The notes beneath the pieces are model-generated. The model was not told the origin of the DNA and did no database searches. It worked only from the letters and a program-made list of their open reading frames with translations. 64,000 nt of DNA from Spirosoma linguale DSM 74 (GTDB lineage: Bacteria > Bacteroidota > Bacteroidia > Cytophagales > Spirosomataceae): positions 5,985,001 to 6,049,000 of the forward strand of contig CP001769.1 in NCBI GenBank assembly GCA_000024525.1, read 5' to 3'. Below, piece by piece: positions 46,590 through 56,100 of the stretch. How positions within the stretch are numbered: the first letter of the stretch is position 1; every line of letters begins with the position of its first letter. Position numbers and translations under genes: made by a program.

Positions 46590-47186
46590 TTACTTTTCGG
46601 GGGGCGTGCTGGTGGTGGTAGGCGGTGTTGTAGGCGTCGTCGTGGTTGAGCTACCGCTACGTGTACGACGGCTACCGTTACCCGTTGATCCGTTGTTCAT
46701 CCGATCGCTGGTGCCAGTCGATGACCGAGTTCCGGTTGTCGAGCCAGAATTCATCGTACCGGTTCCTGTACCGTACGTTCCCGTTGTACCTGTACCCATC
46801 GTTCCGGTACCAGTGGTGCCTGTCGTTCCAGTACCGGTTGGTGGTACATTCGTTCCTGTATTTACCCCCGTTCCGTTCGAATAAGTACCGGTTGATGTAC
46901 CCTGGTTCGAATTGGTTGTGGGTTGCGTTTGGTAAGTACCCGAGTTGGTACCTGTGTTCGTTCCGTTATTGTATGTACCTGTCCCGGTAGTACCCGTTGT
47001 TCCCGTGCCGGTAGTACCGGTTCCCATCGTTCCAGTACCCGTTGTACCGGTTCCCATTGTACCTGTTCCTGTAGTTCCGGTACCCGTTGTACCAGCACCT
47101 GTCGAACCCGAGTTCGTTGTCTGTGCAGTTGCATTAAGGGCTAAGCCAGCTACCAGCATCCAACCCATTATCATTATTTTTTTCAT
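46590..47186 (-). CDS. Secreted low-complexity Thr/Gly repeat protein
   Basis: A 198-residue protein with a signal peptide (about 1-22, ending ATAQ). Residues about 24-165 consist almost wholly of short TGTGTM/TTGTG units, then Asn/Ser-rich spacers, and the end (about 170-198) is Arg, Ser, Thr and Pro rich with a run of Thr and Pro. No folded domain is recognisable. Such low-complexity secreted proteins occur in Bacteroidota, often hypothetical. It has a terminator directly after it. It may be a disordered surface or matrix component; this is inference. The repetitive DNA gives long open frames on the other strand, which are shadows. Confidence 0.72.
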   Translation of the reverse strand: MKKIMIMGWMLVAGLALNATAQTTNSGSTGAGTTGTGTTGTGTMGTGTTGTGTMGTGTTGTGTTGTTGTGTYNNGTNTGTNSGTYQTQPTTNSNQGTSTGTYSNGTGVNTGTNVPPTGTGTTGTTGTGTMGTGTTGTYGTGTGTMNSGSTTGTRSSTGTSDRMNNGSTGNGSRRTRSGSSTTTTPTTPPTTTSTPPEK

Positions 47187-47352
47187 CGCTGAGTTATTTA
47201 AACAAGATTTAACTGTTTAATCTATAGCATAACTCGTCTAAATGATCAAGTGTTTATCTTTTTCACTTTTTTTTGACAGTTTCTGCTTTTATTTCAGCCA
47301 ATTAGCAAAAAGAAGTAGTCTATTTTATGCCTTGTTATGCAGTATATAACAC

Positions 47353-47394
47353 AAAAAAGCGGGTAACCGGCCATCAAGACCTATTACCCGCTTT
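47353..47394 (-). terminator. Rho-independent terminator of the GMC oxidoreductase gene
   Basis: AAAGCGGGTAA on the minus strand pairs with TTACCCGCTTT (plus 47356-47394) around a 17-base loop, followed by a run of T. It lies 18 bases past the GMC stop. Confidence 0.85.
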
Positions 47395-47412
47395 GTTATT
47401 ATTTACAACGAC

Positions 47413-49137
47413 CTACAGCGTACCTTTCTTCATTTCTTTAACGGCGAAGTCAGCAGCGCGGGCTGTCAGAGCCATGTAAGTCAATGATGGGTTCACGCAG
47501 GATGCCGACGTCATACACGCACCATCCGTATTGAATACGTTCTTCACCGCGTGTAGTTGGTTGTGGGCATTCAGCACCGACGTTTTGGGGTCGCGGCCCA
47601 TACGCGCCGTTCCCATTTCGTGGATACCGATACCGGGGTTTTTCGTTTCGTCGTTATAGGGCGTTACGTTTTTCAGACCAGCGGCTTCGAGCATTTCGGC
47701 CGCATCGTTCATCATGTCGATACGCATTTTCTTTTCGTTCTCGCCGTAGGCTGCGTCGAATACGATCAACGGCAGGCCCCACTTGTCTTTCTGGTCGGGC
47801 GAGAGCGTCATCCGGTTGTTGGGGTTGGCAATCATCTCACCAAATCCACCAAGGCTCATGGTCCATGGTCCGGGCGTTGTAAGGCTTTCCTTAAAGTCGG
47901 CACCGAATCCGTCCATGCCGTTGCCCCGGTTCCAGCCACCACGACCGGCACCACCCTGGTAACCAAAGCCACGTACGTAATCGCGCTTGTCGCCATGCCA
48001 GTTCCGGTAGCGTGGAATGTACACACCGTTGGCCCGCCGACCGTAGTAATATTGATCTTCCATGCCGTCGAACGTTCCGGCAGCACCCGCAGCCAGGTGG
48101 TGGTCCATGATATTCCGGCCAAGCTGATCAGATTCGTTGCCCATGCCGTTCGGGAAGCGGTGCGACTTCGAGTTCATCAGGATAGACGTGCTGGCAAATG
48201 CCGACGCGTTCAGGAAGATGACCCGGGCGTAGTATTCACGAACTTCTTTGGTATTCTGGTCGATCACCCGAACGCCGGTAGCCTTACCTTTTTTCTCATC
48301 GTACAGCACTTCCGAAACAATGGAATCGGGGCGGAGCGTTAGTTTGCCCGTTTTCATGGCAGCGGGCAGCGTAGCTGACTGCGTGCTGAAATAAGCACCG
48401 TATGGACAACCGCGCATACACTGGTTCCGGAACTGACAGGCCGCCCGTCCGAGGTCATAATGCTGTTGTTTGGGGGCTGTCAGGTGAGCCGTACGGCCCA
48501 TGGTAACCATACGCGCCGGGAAGGCTTTCTCAATTTTCTTTTTGGCCTCCTTTTCCAGGCAGTTCATCTGCATTGCAGGCAGGAAGTTACCATCGGGCAA
48601 TACATCCAGACCGTCTTTGCTACCCGATACGCCCACGAATGTTTCTACGTAGCTGTACCAGGGAGCCAGATCTTCGTAGCGGATTGGCCAGTCGACACCA
48701 ATGCCTTCTTTGGCGTTGGCCATGAAATCTTCCTTGTTCCAGCGATAGCTCTGCCGACCCCACATCAGCGACCGACCGCCAACGTGATACCCGCGAATCC
48801 AGTCTACTTTACGGTTTTCCTTTTCGAGGTACGGGTTTTCCTTATCGTTCTCGAAGAAGTGGCGCCACTCTTCGTTGGCGGTATAGCCGGTCCGCATGTT
48901 GGCCCAGTACTCTTCGGCAGCCATCGTCGTGATACGCCCCCGGTGCGGGAAATCCCACGGGTTATTGGTTGCCGTTGGGTAGCCTTCAATGTGTTTTACA
49001 TCGCGGCCCCGCTCCAGCATCAGCACTTTCAATCCTTTCTGGGTAAGTTCTTTGGCAGCCCATCCGCCCGAAATACCCGACCCAACGACAATAGCGTCGT
49101 AGGTCATATCTTTTTTTGCGTCTATATTAAGATTCAT
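47413..49137 (-). CDS. GMC-type FAD-dependent oxidoreductase
   Basis: A 574-residue protein. The FAD-binding motif is VVGSGISGGW near residues 17-26 and the GMC family pattern (PF00732/PF05199) continues with VGGRSLMWGRQ, a Cys-rich CRG/RGCPYGAYF segment near 240, the C-terminal GIHEMGTARMG and VNPSLTYMALTARAADF. Related proteins are choline, glucose and gluconate dehydrogenases; this one probably oxidises a polyol or sugar alcohol, with the small subunit-3-like protein upstream. No Tat or Sec signal is on this protein, so it may ride on its partner. The substrate is unknown. A shorter start at residue 11 is possible. Confidence 0.88.
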   Translation of the reverse strand: MNLNIDAKKDMTYDAIVVGSGISGGWAAKELTQKGLKVLMLERGRDVKHIEGYPTATNNPWDFPHRGRITTMAAEEYWANMRTGYTANEEWRHFFENDKENPYLEKENRKVDWIRGYHVGGRSLMWGRQSYRWNKEDFMANAKEGIGVDWPIRYEDLAPWYSYVETFVGVSGSKDGLDVLPDGNFLPAMQMNCLEKEAKKKIEKAFPARMVTMGRTAHLTAPKQQHYDLGRAACQFRNQCMRGCPYGAYFSTQSATLPAAMKTGKLTLRPDSIVSEVLYDEKKGKATGVRVIDQNTKEVREYYARVIFLNASAFASTSILMNSKSHRFPNGMGNESDQLGRNIMDHHLAAGAAGTFDGMEDQYYYGRRANGVYIPRYRNWHGDKRDYVRGFGYQGGAGRGGWNRGNGMDGFGADFKESLTTPGPWTMSLGGFGEMIANPNNRMTLSPDQKDKWGLPLIVFDAAYGENEKKMRIDMMNDAAEMLEAAGLKNVTPYNDETKNPGIGIHEMGTARMGRDPKTSVLNAHNQLHAVKNVFNTDGACMTSASCVNPSLTYMALTARAADFAVKEMKKGTL

Positions 49138-49147
49138 GTCTTTTTTA

Positions 49148-49337
49148 AGGAGTTAGTAGTGAGGAGGTAGAAGGGCTGCGCATCATACACCAAAGCCTTA
49201 CTCGTTCCCACATACTGAATTGTTTACTGAAGTTAGTAAAGAAGCGAGGAGTTGGAAATTAGTAGCAGAGAGTGTCCGGTGACATGTTGTATGCGTCAGC
49301 AACTCCTCTCTCCTCACTTCTCGCTCCTAACTCCTCC
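49148..49337. repeat. Degenerate purine-rich/pyrimidine-rich inverted repeats between the GMC pair
   Basis: Purine-rich segments at 49149-49167 (GGAGTTAGTAGTGAGGAGG) and 49231-49275 face a pyrimidine-rich segment at 49301-49337, which contains CTCCTCACTTCTCGCTCC. Their similarity is partial, so pairing would be imperfect. Confidence 0.5.
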
Positions 49338-49338
49338 A

Positions 49339-49977
49339 TTAAATGGCCCACGCCTTTTGACCGGGTTTGAGCGTAACACAACCATCGTAACGACCAGGAA
49401 CCGCTACGTATTCGAGCGCCTGGGTAGCACCGATCTCCGAGGTGAAGTAGCCCGTTAAGGTCAGGTCTTTCAGCATGGTGAAGAACGGCGTGTACCGTTT
49501 CTTTGCATCCGGCATCTGTAGATCAGCCTGTGAGTTTTCGACTTTGGCAGTGGCCTTGTTCGAATTCATCTGTGCCAGCTGGTCTTTTGCCTCCGTTTGT
49601 AATTTTGTTACAATCGCAATTCGTTGAGTTGGATCGAGTTGAACAAACGCCTTACCATACGCATCCTGGCTTAGTTTGTTAGTCCGGGTCAACCCTTCCA
49701 CGAAGCGTTGCTGATCGTCTGCCTTGTAGCAGTCTTTCAGAATAATATCGATTACCTCATTCACCCTGGCCGCTTTGGCACCCGGTGTTTTTGTTGTTGG
49801 AATTATAGTATCAGCGAGTTCAGCAACGGTCGCATCCTGGTCGGCCGTGAAGAAAAGCGGTTTGCCCGTCAGGGCGCGTCGGGCAGCCGAAGCTTCGAGC
49901 GTATCGGCCAAAGCGGGCAGCGCTATTGCTGAGCCAGCCAGGGCGGCCACCCGCATGAGGGCATCTCTTCTGTTCAT
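49339..49977 (-). CDS. Gluconate 2-dehydrogenase subunit 3-like protein with Tat-type signal
   Basis: From the ATG at 49977 the protein has 212 residues. The start MNRRDALMRVAALAGSAIAL resembles a twin-arginine (Tat) signal, with RR at 3-4 followed by a hydrophobic stretch. The rest fits the gluconate 2-dehydrogenase subunit 3 family (PF13618): DATVAELADTIIPTT near 50, then KDCYKADDQQRFVEGL. Family members help carry the flavin subunit across the membrane by Tat export. It lies 201 bases upstream of the GMC gene on the same strand. No cytochrome c subunit is in this window, unlike the classic three-subunit gluconate dehydrogenase. Confidence 0.85.
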   Translation of the reverse strand: MNRRDALMRVAALAGSAIALPALADTLEASAARRALTGKPLFFTADQDATVAELADTIIPTTKTPGAKAARVNEVIDIILKDCYKADDQQRFVEGLTRTNKLSQDAYGKAFVQLDPTQRIAIVTKLQTEAKDQLAQMNSNKATAKVENSQADLQMPDAKKRYTPFFTMLKDLTLTGYFTSEIGATQALEYVAVPGRYDGCVTLKPGQKAWAI

Positions 49978-50024
49978 GTGCGTAGAGCGAATTAAACTTT
50001 CAAATAGAACGATATAAGGAAGTA

Positions 50025-50032
50025 CAAATGTA
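50025..50032 (-). promoter_or_regulatory. Possible -7 element for the subunit-3-like gene
   Basis: TACATTTG on the minus strand fits TAnnTTTG, about 48 bases before the ATG at 49977. The nearest upstream TTG is not at 19 bases. Confidence 0.4.
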
Positions 50033-50118
50033 TAACAATCAAGGAATCGTTTGTGCAATTTAAGGACCCAGTTTTGCGGATCGCCGTAATTTAGAATGTT
50101 ACGATACAGTCCCGAATG

Positions 50119-50150
50119 AAAAGAGGTCTGTAACTAACGTCACAGACCTC
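50119..50150 (-). terminator. Rho-independent terminator of the phytase-like gene
   Basis: On the minus strand GAGGTCTGT and ACAGACCTC pair (plus 50123-50150) around a 10-base loop, followed by TTTT. It lies 49 bases past the stop at 50200. Confidence 0.8.
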
Positions 50151-50199
50151 AACAGTGGCTGGTATACTGTAGAAACCAGCTAAACGAAGCGTATGTAAG

Positions 50200-51516
50200 C
50201 TACTTTACGGGTGCCTTTAAGGTGATAAAATACACCCGGTTTTTGTCGATTGTATTGGTAGCAGGCAGTATTTTGGCGGTGTAAGTGCCAGTGCCTGTCA
50301 CGCCAAAATCATCATCATTTGACACGGCTAGCAGCGTAGGACTTATCAGCGCAATTCCCTCCGCCTTGTCGTGCGGATAAACGGGCGTAGTTTCGGTAGC
50401 TAAATCCAGAACAAGTGTCTTGCTTACAGGAACGATACCATTTGTTTGCAAGGCAGCGGCTGTTTTAAGTTCTTCAACGGTTTGACCGCCATAGAGTTTT
50501 CCGTTGGCTCCATTGGCGGGGTCAGATATGTCCGTAGCACCGGCCAGATCAATTTTATAAACACGTTTGAACAGGGTAGATTTATTGGTATCAGTACCGT
50601 ACTCACCATCCCGCTCAAGAACCAGAAACGTTGTATTTGATACAGCCGTAATTTCACTAATGGCCTGTAGATTCGACTTTTCGATCAGGTAAACGAATTG
50701 CTTCGTGGCTCCTGTCGCAATATCGAATGTTAGTATCCGCGTCACCAGGGAGCCCGAAATAGCAGCTGAGGATGGATTGTAGAGAGGAAACTGCATGATA
50801 CCCACCAGCGTTTTCCCATCGGGCGTAATGGTTAGCCCCTCCATGCCCCGGTTGGCCCGGCGCTTCGCAAAGACAAGCGGAATTTTTCGGCCACCGGTAC
50901 CCGTACCAAATGGGTTGATACGCTCTATTGTCTGCCCGTTTGCATCGAAATGAACAATGTGAGGGCCATACTCATCACTTACCCAAAAGGTACCGTCCGA
51001 GGCCACAGCCAGACCTTCTGAATCGATACCATCAACGCTTGTTCCCAGATTGTTACCATTTACGTCCAGCGCAAGCTCACCTGTTCCACCTACGTTGATC
51101 GGGTTCGGCAAACCATTGAGTTTAACGCCAGCGCTATTTTTCAACTCAATGATTTTTTCGAGTGTCATCAAGCCATTCTTAACCCGGAATTTGCCGATTT
51201 GAGGAGCAAAGGCCGGGACGGCAAAGACTTTTGAATTAGCAATTGTACCATCTATGTTTGGTCCGCGGTCGGTGAGCATAAAGAAAGCCCCCGGATCGTT
51301 CGGATCGGCAGCTATGGCCGACCCGAAGCCCCCATTGTACACCTTCACACCATTGACATCCGCCAGAATTGTTGGCAGAAACGTGCCGGGGTTGGTCGCG
51401 TCGACAACAGCCGGAAAGTTAGGCAGGGAAACCAGCTTGTGGTCTTCACAAGCCGTGGTAAGCAGGGCAAATGTAGTAACAACACCAAGTGTAGTGCGTA
51501 GTGATAGATGGGTCAT
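50200..51516 (-). CDS. Esterase-like phytase-family lipoprotein
   Basis: From the ATG at 51516 the protein has 438 residues. The signal ends at LLTTACED, a lipoprotein-type cleavage with the Cys near residue 23. The body matches the esterase-like activity of phytase family (PF13449): AIAADPNDPGAFFMLTDRGPN, VDGIDSEGLAVASDGTFWVSDEYGP, RGMEGLTITPDGKTLVG and the C-terminal GIALISPTLLAVSNDDDFG, arranged as a beta-propeller with acid residues at the blades. The domain is linked to phosphoester or ester hydrolysis, but substrates are little known. It stands alone with its own terminator. Confidence 0.88.
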   Translation of the reverse strand: MTHLSLRTTLGVVTTFALLTTACEDHKLVSLPNFPAVVDATNPGTFLPTILADVNGVKVYNGGFGSAIAADPNDPGAFFMLTDRGPNIDGTIANSKVFAVPAFAPQIGKFRVKNGLMTLEKIIELKNSAGVKLNGLPNPINVGGTGELALDVNGNNLGTSVDGIDSEGLAVASDGTFWVSDEYGPHIVHFDANGQTIERINPFGTGTGGRKIPLVFAKRRANRGMEGLTITPDGKTLVGIMQFPLYNPSSAAISGSLVTRILTFDIATGATKQFVYLIEKSNLQAISEITAVSNTTFLVLERDGEYGTDTNKSTLFKRVYKIDLAGATDISDPANGANGKLYGGQTVEELKTAAALQTNGIVPVSKTLVLDLATETTPVYPHDKAEGIALISPTLLAVSNDDDFGVTGTGTYTAKILPATNTIDKNRVYFITLKAPVK

Positions 51517-51633
51517 AAAGGAGGAAAAAGAATGCGGGGATAATTCCCGCAAAAATCAACCTCGTCTATTACCTTATCATGAACAACGGGTCCACGTTCG
51601 TGAACAGATTATTAAACCTATCCATCGGTGGGC

Positions 51634-52230
51634 TTATTTTGACTTGGGCACATACTGATTGGCCCGTTCGTTCCGTTCGGCCCGTGTAACGATTTCCCGA
51701 ATACGTTTGGCCCGTGTTGTGGCCGTTTTCGCATTGAGCAGCCATTCCAGAATACCCCTCTTCACGGATTTAGGAAATGCATCGAAATATCCTTTTGCCG
51801 TCGGATTTTCATTGAACTCAGCCGCCAAATCCGGTGGACAGATTAGATTCTCGACCTCATCGAGCGCCGTCCAGGTACCAGTTCGTTTGGCGAGGTCAAC
51901 CATTACCATACCGGCTTCGGTCATTTTTCCGGCTTTCAGCAGTTTATCGATTTTCGCTTTGTTGACGCTGCTCCAGTTACTTTTGGGACTACGCCGGGTG
52001 AAAAACTGAAAGTAGTGGTCGGCATCTCCCTTTCTGACAGCACTGTCAATCCAGCCGAAACAAAGGGCTTCGTCTACGGCTTCGTCATACGTAACGCTGG
52101 GCTTATCACTTGCCTTCTTGTAGATAGCCAGCCAGACGCTCGTTTCGGTCGCGTGATTCTCGGCAAGCCACTGCCGCCACGCAGATGGACTGTCGGCATA
52201 AACAGCGGTGAGAAGTGTTGGCGTTGACAT
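51634..52230 (-). CDS. YdeI/OmpD-associated family protein
   Basis: A 198-residue cytoplasmic protein with the pattern of the YdeI/OmdA family (PF13376): WRQWLAENHATETSVWLAIYKK at the N terminus, YDEAVDEALCFGWIDS, FTRRSPKSNWSSVNKAKIDKL and the C-terminal AKTATTRAKRIREIVTRA. Members are annotated as bacteriocin-protection or stress proteins, but the exact biochemical function is not known. It is a lone gene, with gaps of more than 100 bases on each side. Confidence 0.88.
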   Translation of the reverse strand: MSTPTLLTAVYADSPSAWRQWLAENHATETSVWLAIYKKASDKPSVTYDEAVDEALCFGWIDSAVRKGDADHYFQFFTRRSPKSNWSSVNKAKIDKLLKAGKMTEAGMVMVDLAKRTGTWTALDEVENLICPPDLAAEFNENPTAKGYFDAFPKSVKRGILEWLLNAKTATTRAKRIREIVTRAERNERANQYVPKSK

Positions 52231-52521
52231 ACGGAGAATTTTTGGGCTAATTTGAGAAAAATCGTCACCTGATCATCGCTGGTGTTGATTGTATTAATCT
52301 GTCCCAGCGGAAGATGAATTGGAGGTTTGAAAATACCAAACTACAATGCCTGTTCACCTGATCCTGTCAACTATTTTTAGCAACCCTCGTCTAAGTCTGC
52401 CGTACCTAACTTTCAATTAGGCTTATAACGGCTAGTACAGCTCATATAGGATGAGCCTATCCGCCGGTATCTGGCTGGCCGCCGGTAGCCAAAATACAAG
52501 TCAATGGCAATTATGGAACGC

Positions 52522-52929
52522 CTAGGCTAACCACAGCTCCAGAATCAGGGCGATTGTATCGATAAGCTCCTGGAGCGTTTCAGCTTTGGCAATGAAAGCC
52601 CGCCCACCTAAGTGATAGCTCCGGGCACGATCCTTATCGACTTCCGAATTGCTGAGCACAACGACCGGAATCGATTGCCATTGTGAATCCATGCGTAAAA
52701 GCTCCAGCACATGGTTGCCCGCCATAACCGGCATGTTCCAGTCCAGCAGGATTAAGTTGGGCAGCTGTCGGTCCAACTGATGAGTCAGATGAAAGAGCAT
52801 GTCCGTCCCATCGTTGAAACAGCGCAATTTACAATGAGCATGATACCTCCTAAAAATGTAGTTAACTAGTTCCAGATGGTAAGGATCGTCGTCAACTACA
52901 TAGATTAGTGGGTTTGTTGCTTGTCTCAT
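52522..52929 (-). CDS. Single-domain response regulator (receiver only)
   Basis: Starting at the ATG at 52929 gives 135 residues, a single CheY-like receiver domain (PF00072). The acidic pocket is VVDDDP at 11-16, the phospho-acceptor is Asp63 in LLDWNMP, the switch Thr/Ser lies in VVLSNSE and the conserved Lys in FIAKAE near 115. There is no output domain, so it would act as a phosphorelay part or protein-interaction switch, in the manner of Rcp-type regulators. No histidine kinase is next to it. The TonB-plug gene is divergent. Confidence 0.88.
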   Translation of the reverse strand: MRQATNPLIYVVDDDPYHLELVNYIFRRYHAHCKLRCFNDGTDMLFHLTHQLDRQLPNLILLDWNMPVMAGNHVLELLRMDSQWQSIPVVVLSNSEVDKDRARSYHLGGRAFIAKAETLQELIDTIALILELWLA

Positions 52930-53100
52930 CTCAACGTACTTTTCCCGAAGGTACACGAGGTTGTCAACTTATCAAGTTGGCAGGCTCATATATATATTAA
53001 CTTATAAACATATATCTACTAAGCGGATCATTTTTTCAGAACAAATAGTCATAGGTATAAGTACAAAGCGGGTTTCTTTTTAAAGGATACTTTAAGGCCT

Positions 53101-56100
53101 ATGCGCTGTTCGTTCTTTCTCGGCTGGATAACGGCCCTTCTGCTTCTGGGATCGACCCGGATGGCTCATGGACAAACGGCCGCCGTACTGACCGGCTCCG
53201 TAACGGATGCCACGACGGGAAAACCCATGCCGTTTGCCAACGTCTACGTAAATGGATCGACGCGCGGGACAATCACCGACGAAAAGGGGGTTTATACGTT
53301 GACGGGCGTGCCACTGGGTACGGTCGAAATAGCCGCTTCCTTTGTTGGCTATCAACCCGCCAGGCAAACAATCCGATTCGATAATACAACACCGCAGAGA
53401 GCAAATTTCCAGCTGAAACCGAGTGAACAAACGCTGGAAGCTGTAACCGTACGGGGCAATCCGAAGCAATGGGAACGACAGTTGCGGCAGTTTAAAAAGC
53501 AACTCTTCGGCGAGCCGTTTGGCGGCCAGTGTCTGCTGGTCAACAGCGAAGTGATTAGTTTTAACGAAGCCAAAGATCATCTGTATGCAACGGCTAACGA
53601 GCCGTTGATTATTGAGAATCAGGCGCTGGGCTATCGGTTGATTTACGCGTTGCAGCATTTCGATGCGACTTCATCCGGAAATGTTTATTCGGCGGGTACG
53701 GCCCGTTTCGAAGAACTAAAACCCCAGAACGAGCGGCAAGCCAACCAGTTTCGGCGTAACCGGTTGACCGCCTACAAAGGCTCAATCCGGCACCTGATGG
53801 CCAGCCTGGCGGATAATACGTTCAAAGAGGCAGGTTTTCTGGTCTACCAGGAAGATGTTACGAAGCCGATTTTCCTCGAAAGTCGGTCCATTACGCTGGC
53901 CGCTGCGGTTAGTGACTACAAGCGTCTGATTCCAGTTAAGGTGTCTACGCTGATTCAACCCGGTCGATTAGCGACGGAACGACGGCTGGTTTCGCCCATG
54001 AAACTGATTGTGTTCTATACGAATGCGGTCTCGGGTTTCTCGCCCTATCCCGATGCCCGTTATGCCTACACGGAAATGACCTTGCCCCGCAGTCAGCTGC
54101 AACTGACCGTCGATGGGATTATTACGATGCCGGAAGGGATGGAAGCGAAAGGCTCGATGGGGAACGACCGGCTATCGACCATGCTGCCCGCCGACTGGAA
54201 ACCCGATGGAACTCAGAAGCAGACGCTTACGAACGACCCGCTGGCTACCCAGGGCAAACTTACCCTACCCGACGCCCGCCTGGAACGAATAACGACGGCC
54301 TTCAACGAACGATTCAAATTACTGGCTCCCAACGTGTTTGTACACATCGACAAACCGGTTTACGCCACCGGCGATCGGCTCTGGATGAGTACGTACTTCC
54401 TCGACGCAGCCAATCACCAGCGAGCCAGTGGCGAAACGGCCCTGCATGTCGACCTGCTTTCGTCAACCGGCAAGCTTGTGCAGCACCAATGGGTACGCAT
54501 CGTTGACGGACGGGGCGAGGGTAACTTCCGCCTGTCGGATACCCTCCTGACGGGAACGTACCGCCTGCGCGCCTATACCGACGAAGATGATGCCCAGCGA
54601 CGCCCGGCTTTCGAGCGGTCGGTGGCAATCTATAATCTGTTTCGGAACGAGGTATCCATACGGAGTGATTCGGTTTCTCAGCCAGTAGATGTACAGATTT
54701 TGCCGGAAGGTGGTCGCTGGATTACGGGACTACCCACCCGTCTGGGCGTAAAAATCATACAGCCCAACGGGCATGGCTTGCTCATCGCGGGGCGTATTGT
54801 CGACGACCAGGGCGCTGAAGTTGCTCGTTTCAGGACCAATCCGCAGGGAATGACCAGCGTATCGATGGAGCCTAAGCCGCAGCGGACCTATTACGCCGAC
54901 ATTGTGTATAACAACCAGCCGCAGCGTGTTCCGTTGCCCAAACCCGAAACGGAAGGGCTGTTGCTTTCGGCCGATGCAATCAGCGATACAACCCGTCTGG
55001 CGTTGACCATACTAAGCACTAACCGGGCGGTTATCGACTCAGTGTATATCCTGATTCAACAACACGGCCGGGTGGTCGATCAGCGAAAACTTCTCCTGCA
55101 AAACGGGGTGGCGAAGTTAAGCCTGCCCATGATGAGCTGGTTACCGGGTCTTACGCAAGTCACCCTGTACGACGCCACCGCTAAGCCGCAAGCCGAACGC
55201 CTGGTTTTCGTGCCCGAATTCGTGGCACCGGTCCGTGTGTTGATGGGCATAAACAAAACCCGATATCAGCCCCGCGAGCAAGTTAGCCTGAGCGTCAATC
55301 TGACCGATAACGGATTACCGGCACTGGCCGCTTTATCAGCGTCAATTACCGATGCTGACCAGGTGCCGGATGATACCGCCGAGGCTACGTTACCCGCACA
55401 CCTTCTGCTGACGGGAGAGCTTCGGGGACGTATCGAAAACCCCAACCAATACGTTGCGAATCACTCGGCAGAAACCCGTCGAGCGCTGGACGACCTGCTA
55501 CTGACGCAGGGCTGGCGACGCGTAACAGGCACGCCCGAAACGGAACGACTCGGTGGTGTATCACTCAGGGGACGTATTGTAAATGCGAAAAATCAACCCA
55601 TTTCCGGCGCACAGCTCATGGTAGCACCAACGGCCGGACAATCGTCCATAAAATCGGCTGGGGTTGATGAACAGGGGCGCTTCCGGCTGGCGGGGCTGGC
55701 CATTGCCGATACGGTACGGTTACTGACGCAAATCACGGATCGTCAGTTTAAAAATATCCCAACCAAAGACGCCATTCTAGTTCTGGAAGGGCCGGGTAAA
55801 TTGTGGGAATACGCTAAGCTACCGGTTGCGCCAAACGGGCCGACGTTGCGGTCCCAGTTGGAAGCGGCCCGCATTCGACAGGAAGCAAACGCCGGTTTTT
55901 ACCGTGACAAAACAGCAAAAGTGCTAAAGGAGGTGACCGTTCGAGCACAGAAATTCGATAAAAGACCCGAGGATATTCAACAGCGTAGTTTACACAATGA
56001 GGCTGATGCGGTTCTAGTGGTCGACGAGAAATCGCCCGCTTACCAGAATCTATACGAAATGATTCAGGGACGATTGGCAGGCGTGACAGTTACCCGAGAA

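Noticed and set aside
46606..47220. Plus-strand frames with Val/Pro repeats
   Set aside because: They are the reverse reading of the Thr/Gly repeats; the minus strand has the signal peptide and the terminator.
47557..48342. Plus-strand frame of 261 codons
   Set aside because: It is a shadow of the GMC oxidoreductase, whose FAD and family motifs are clear on the minus strand.
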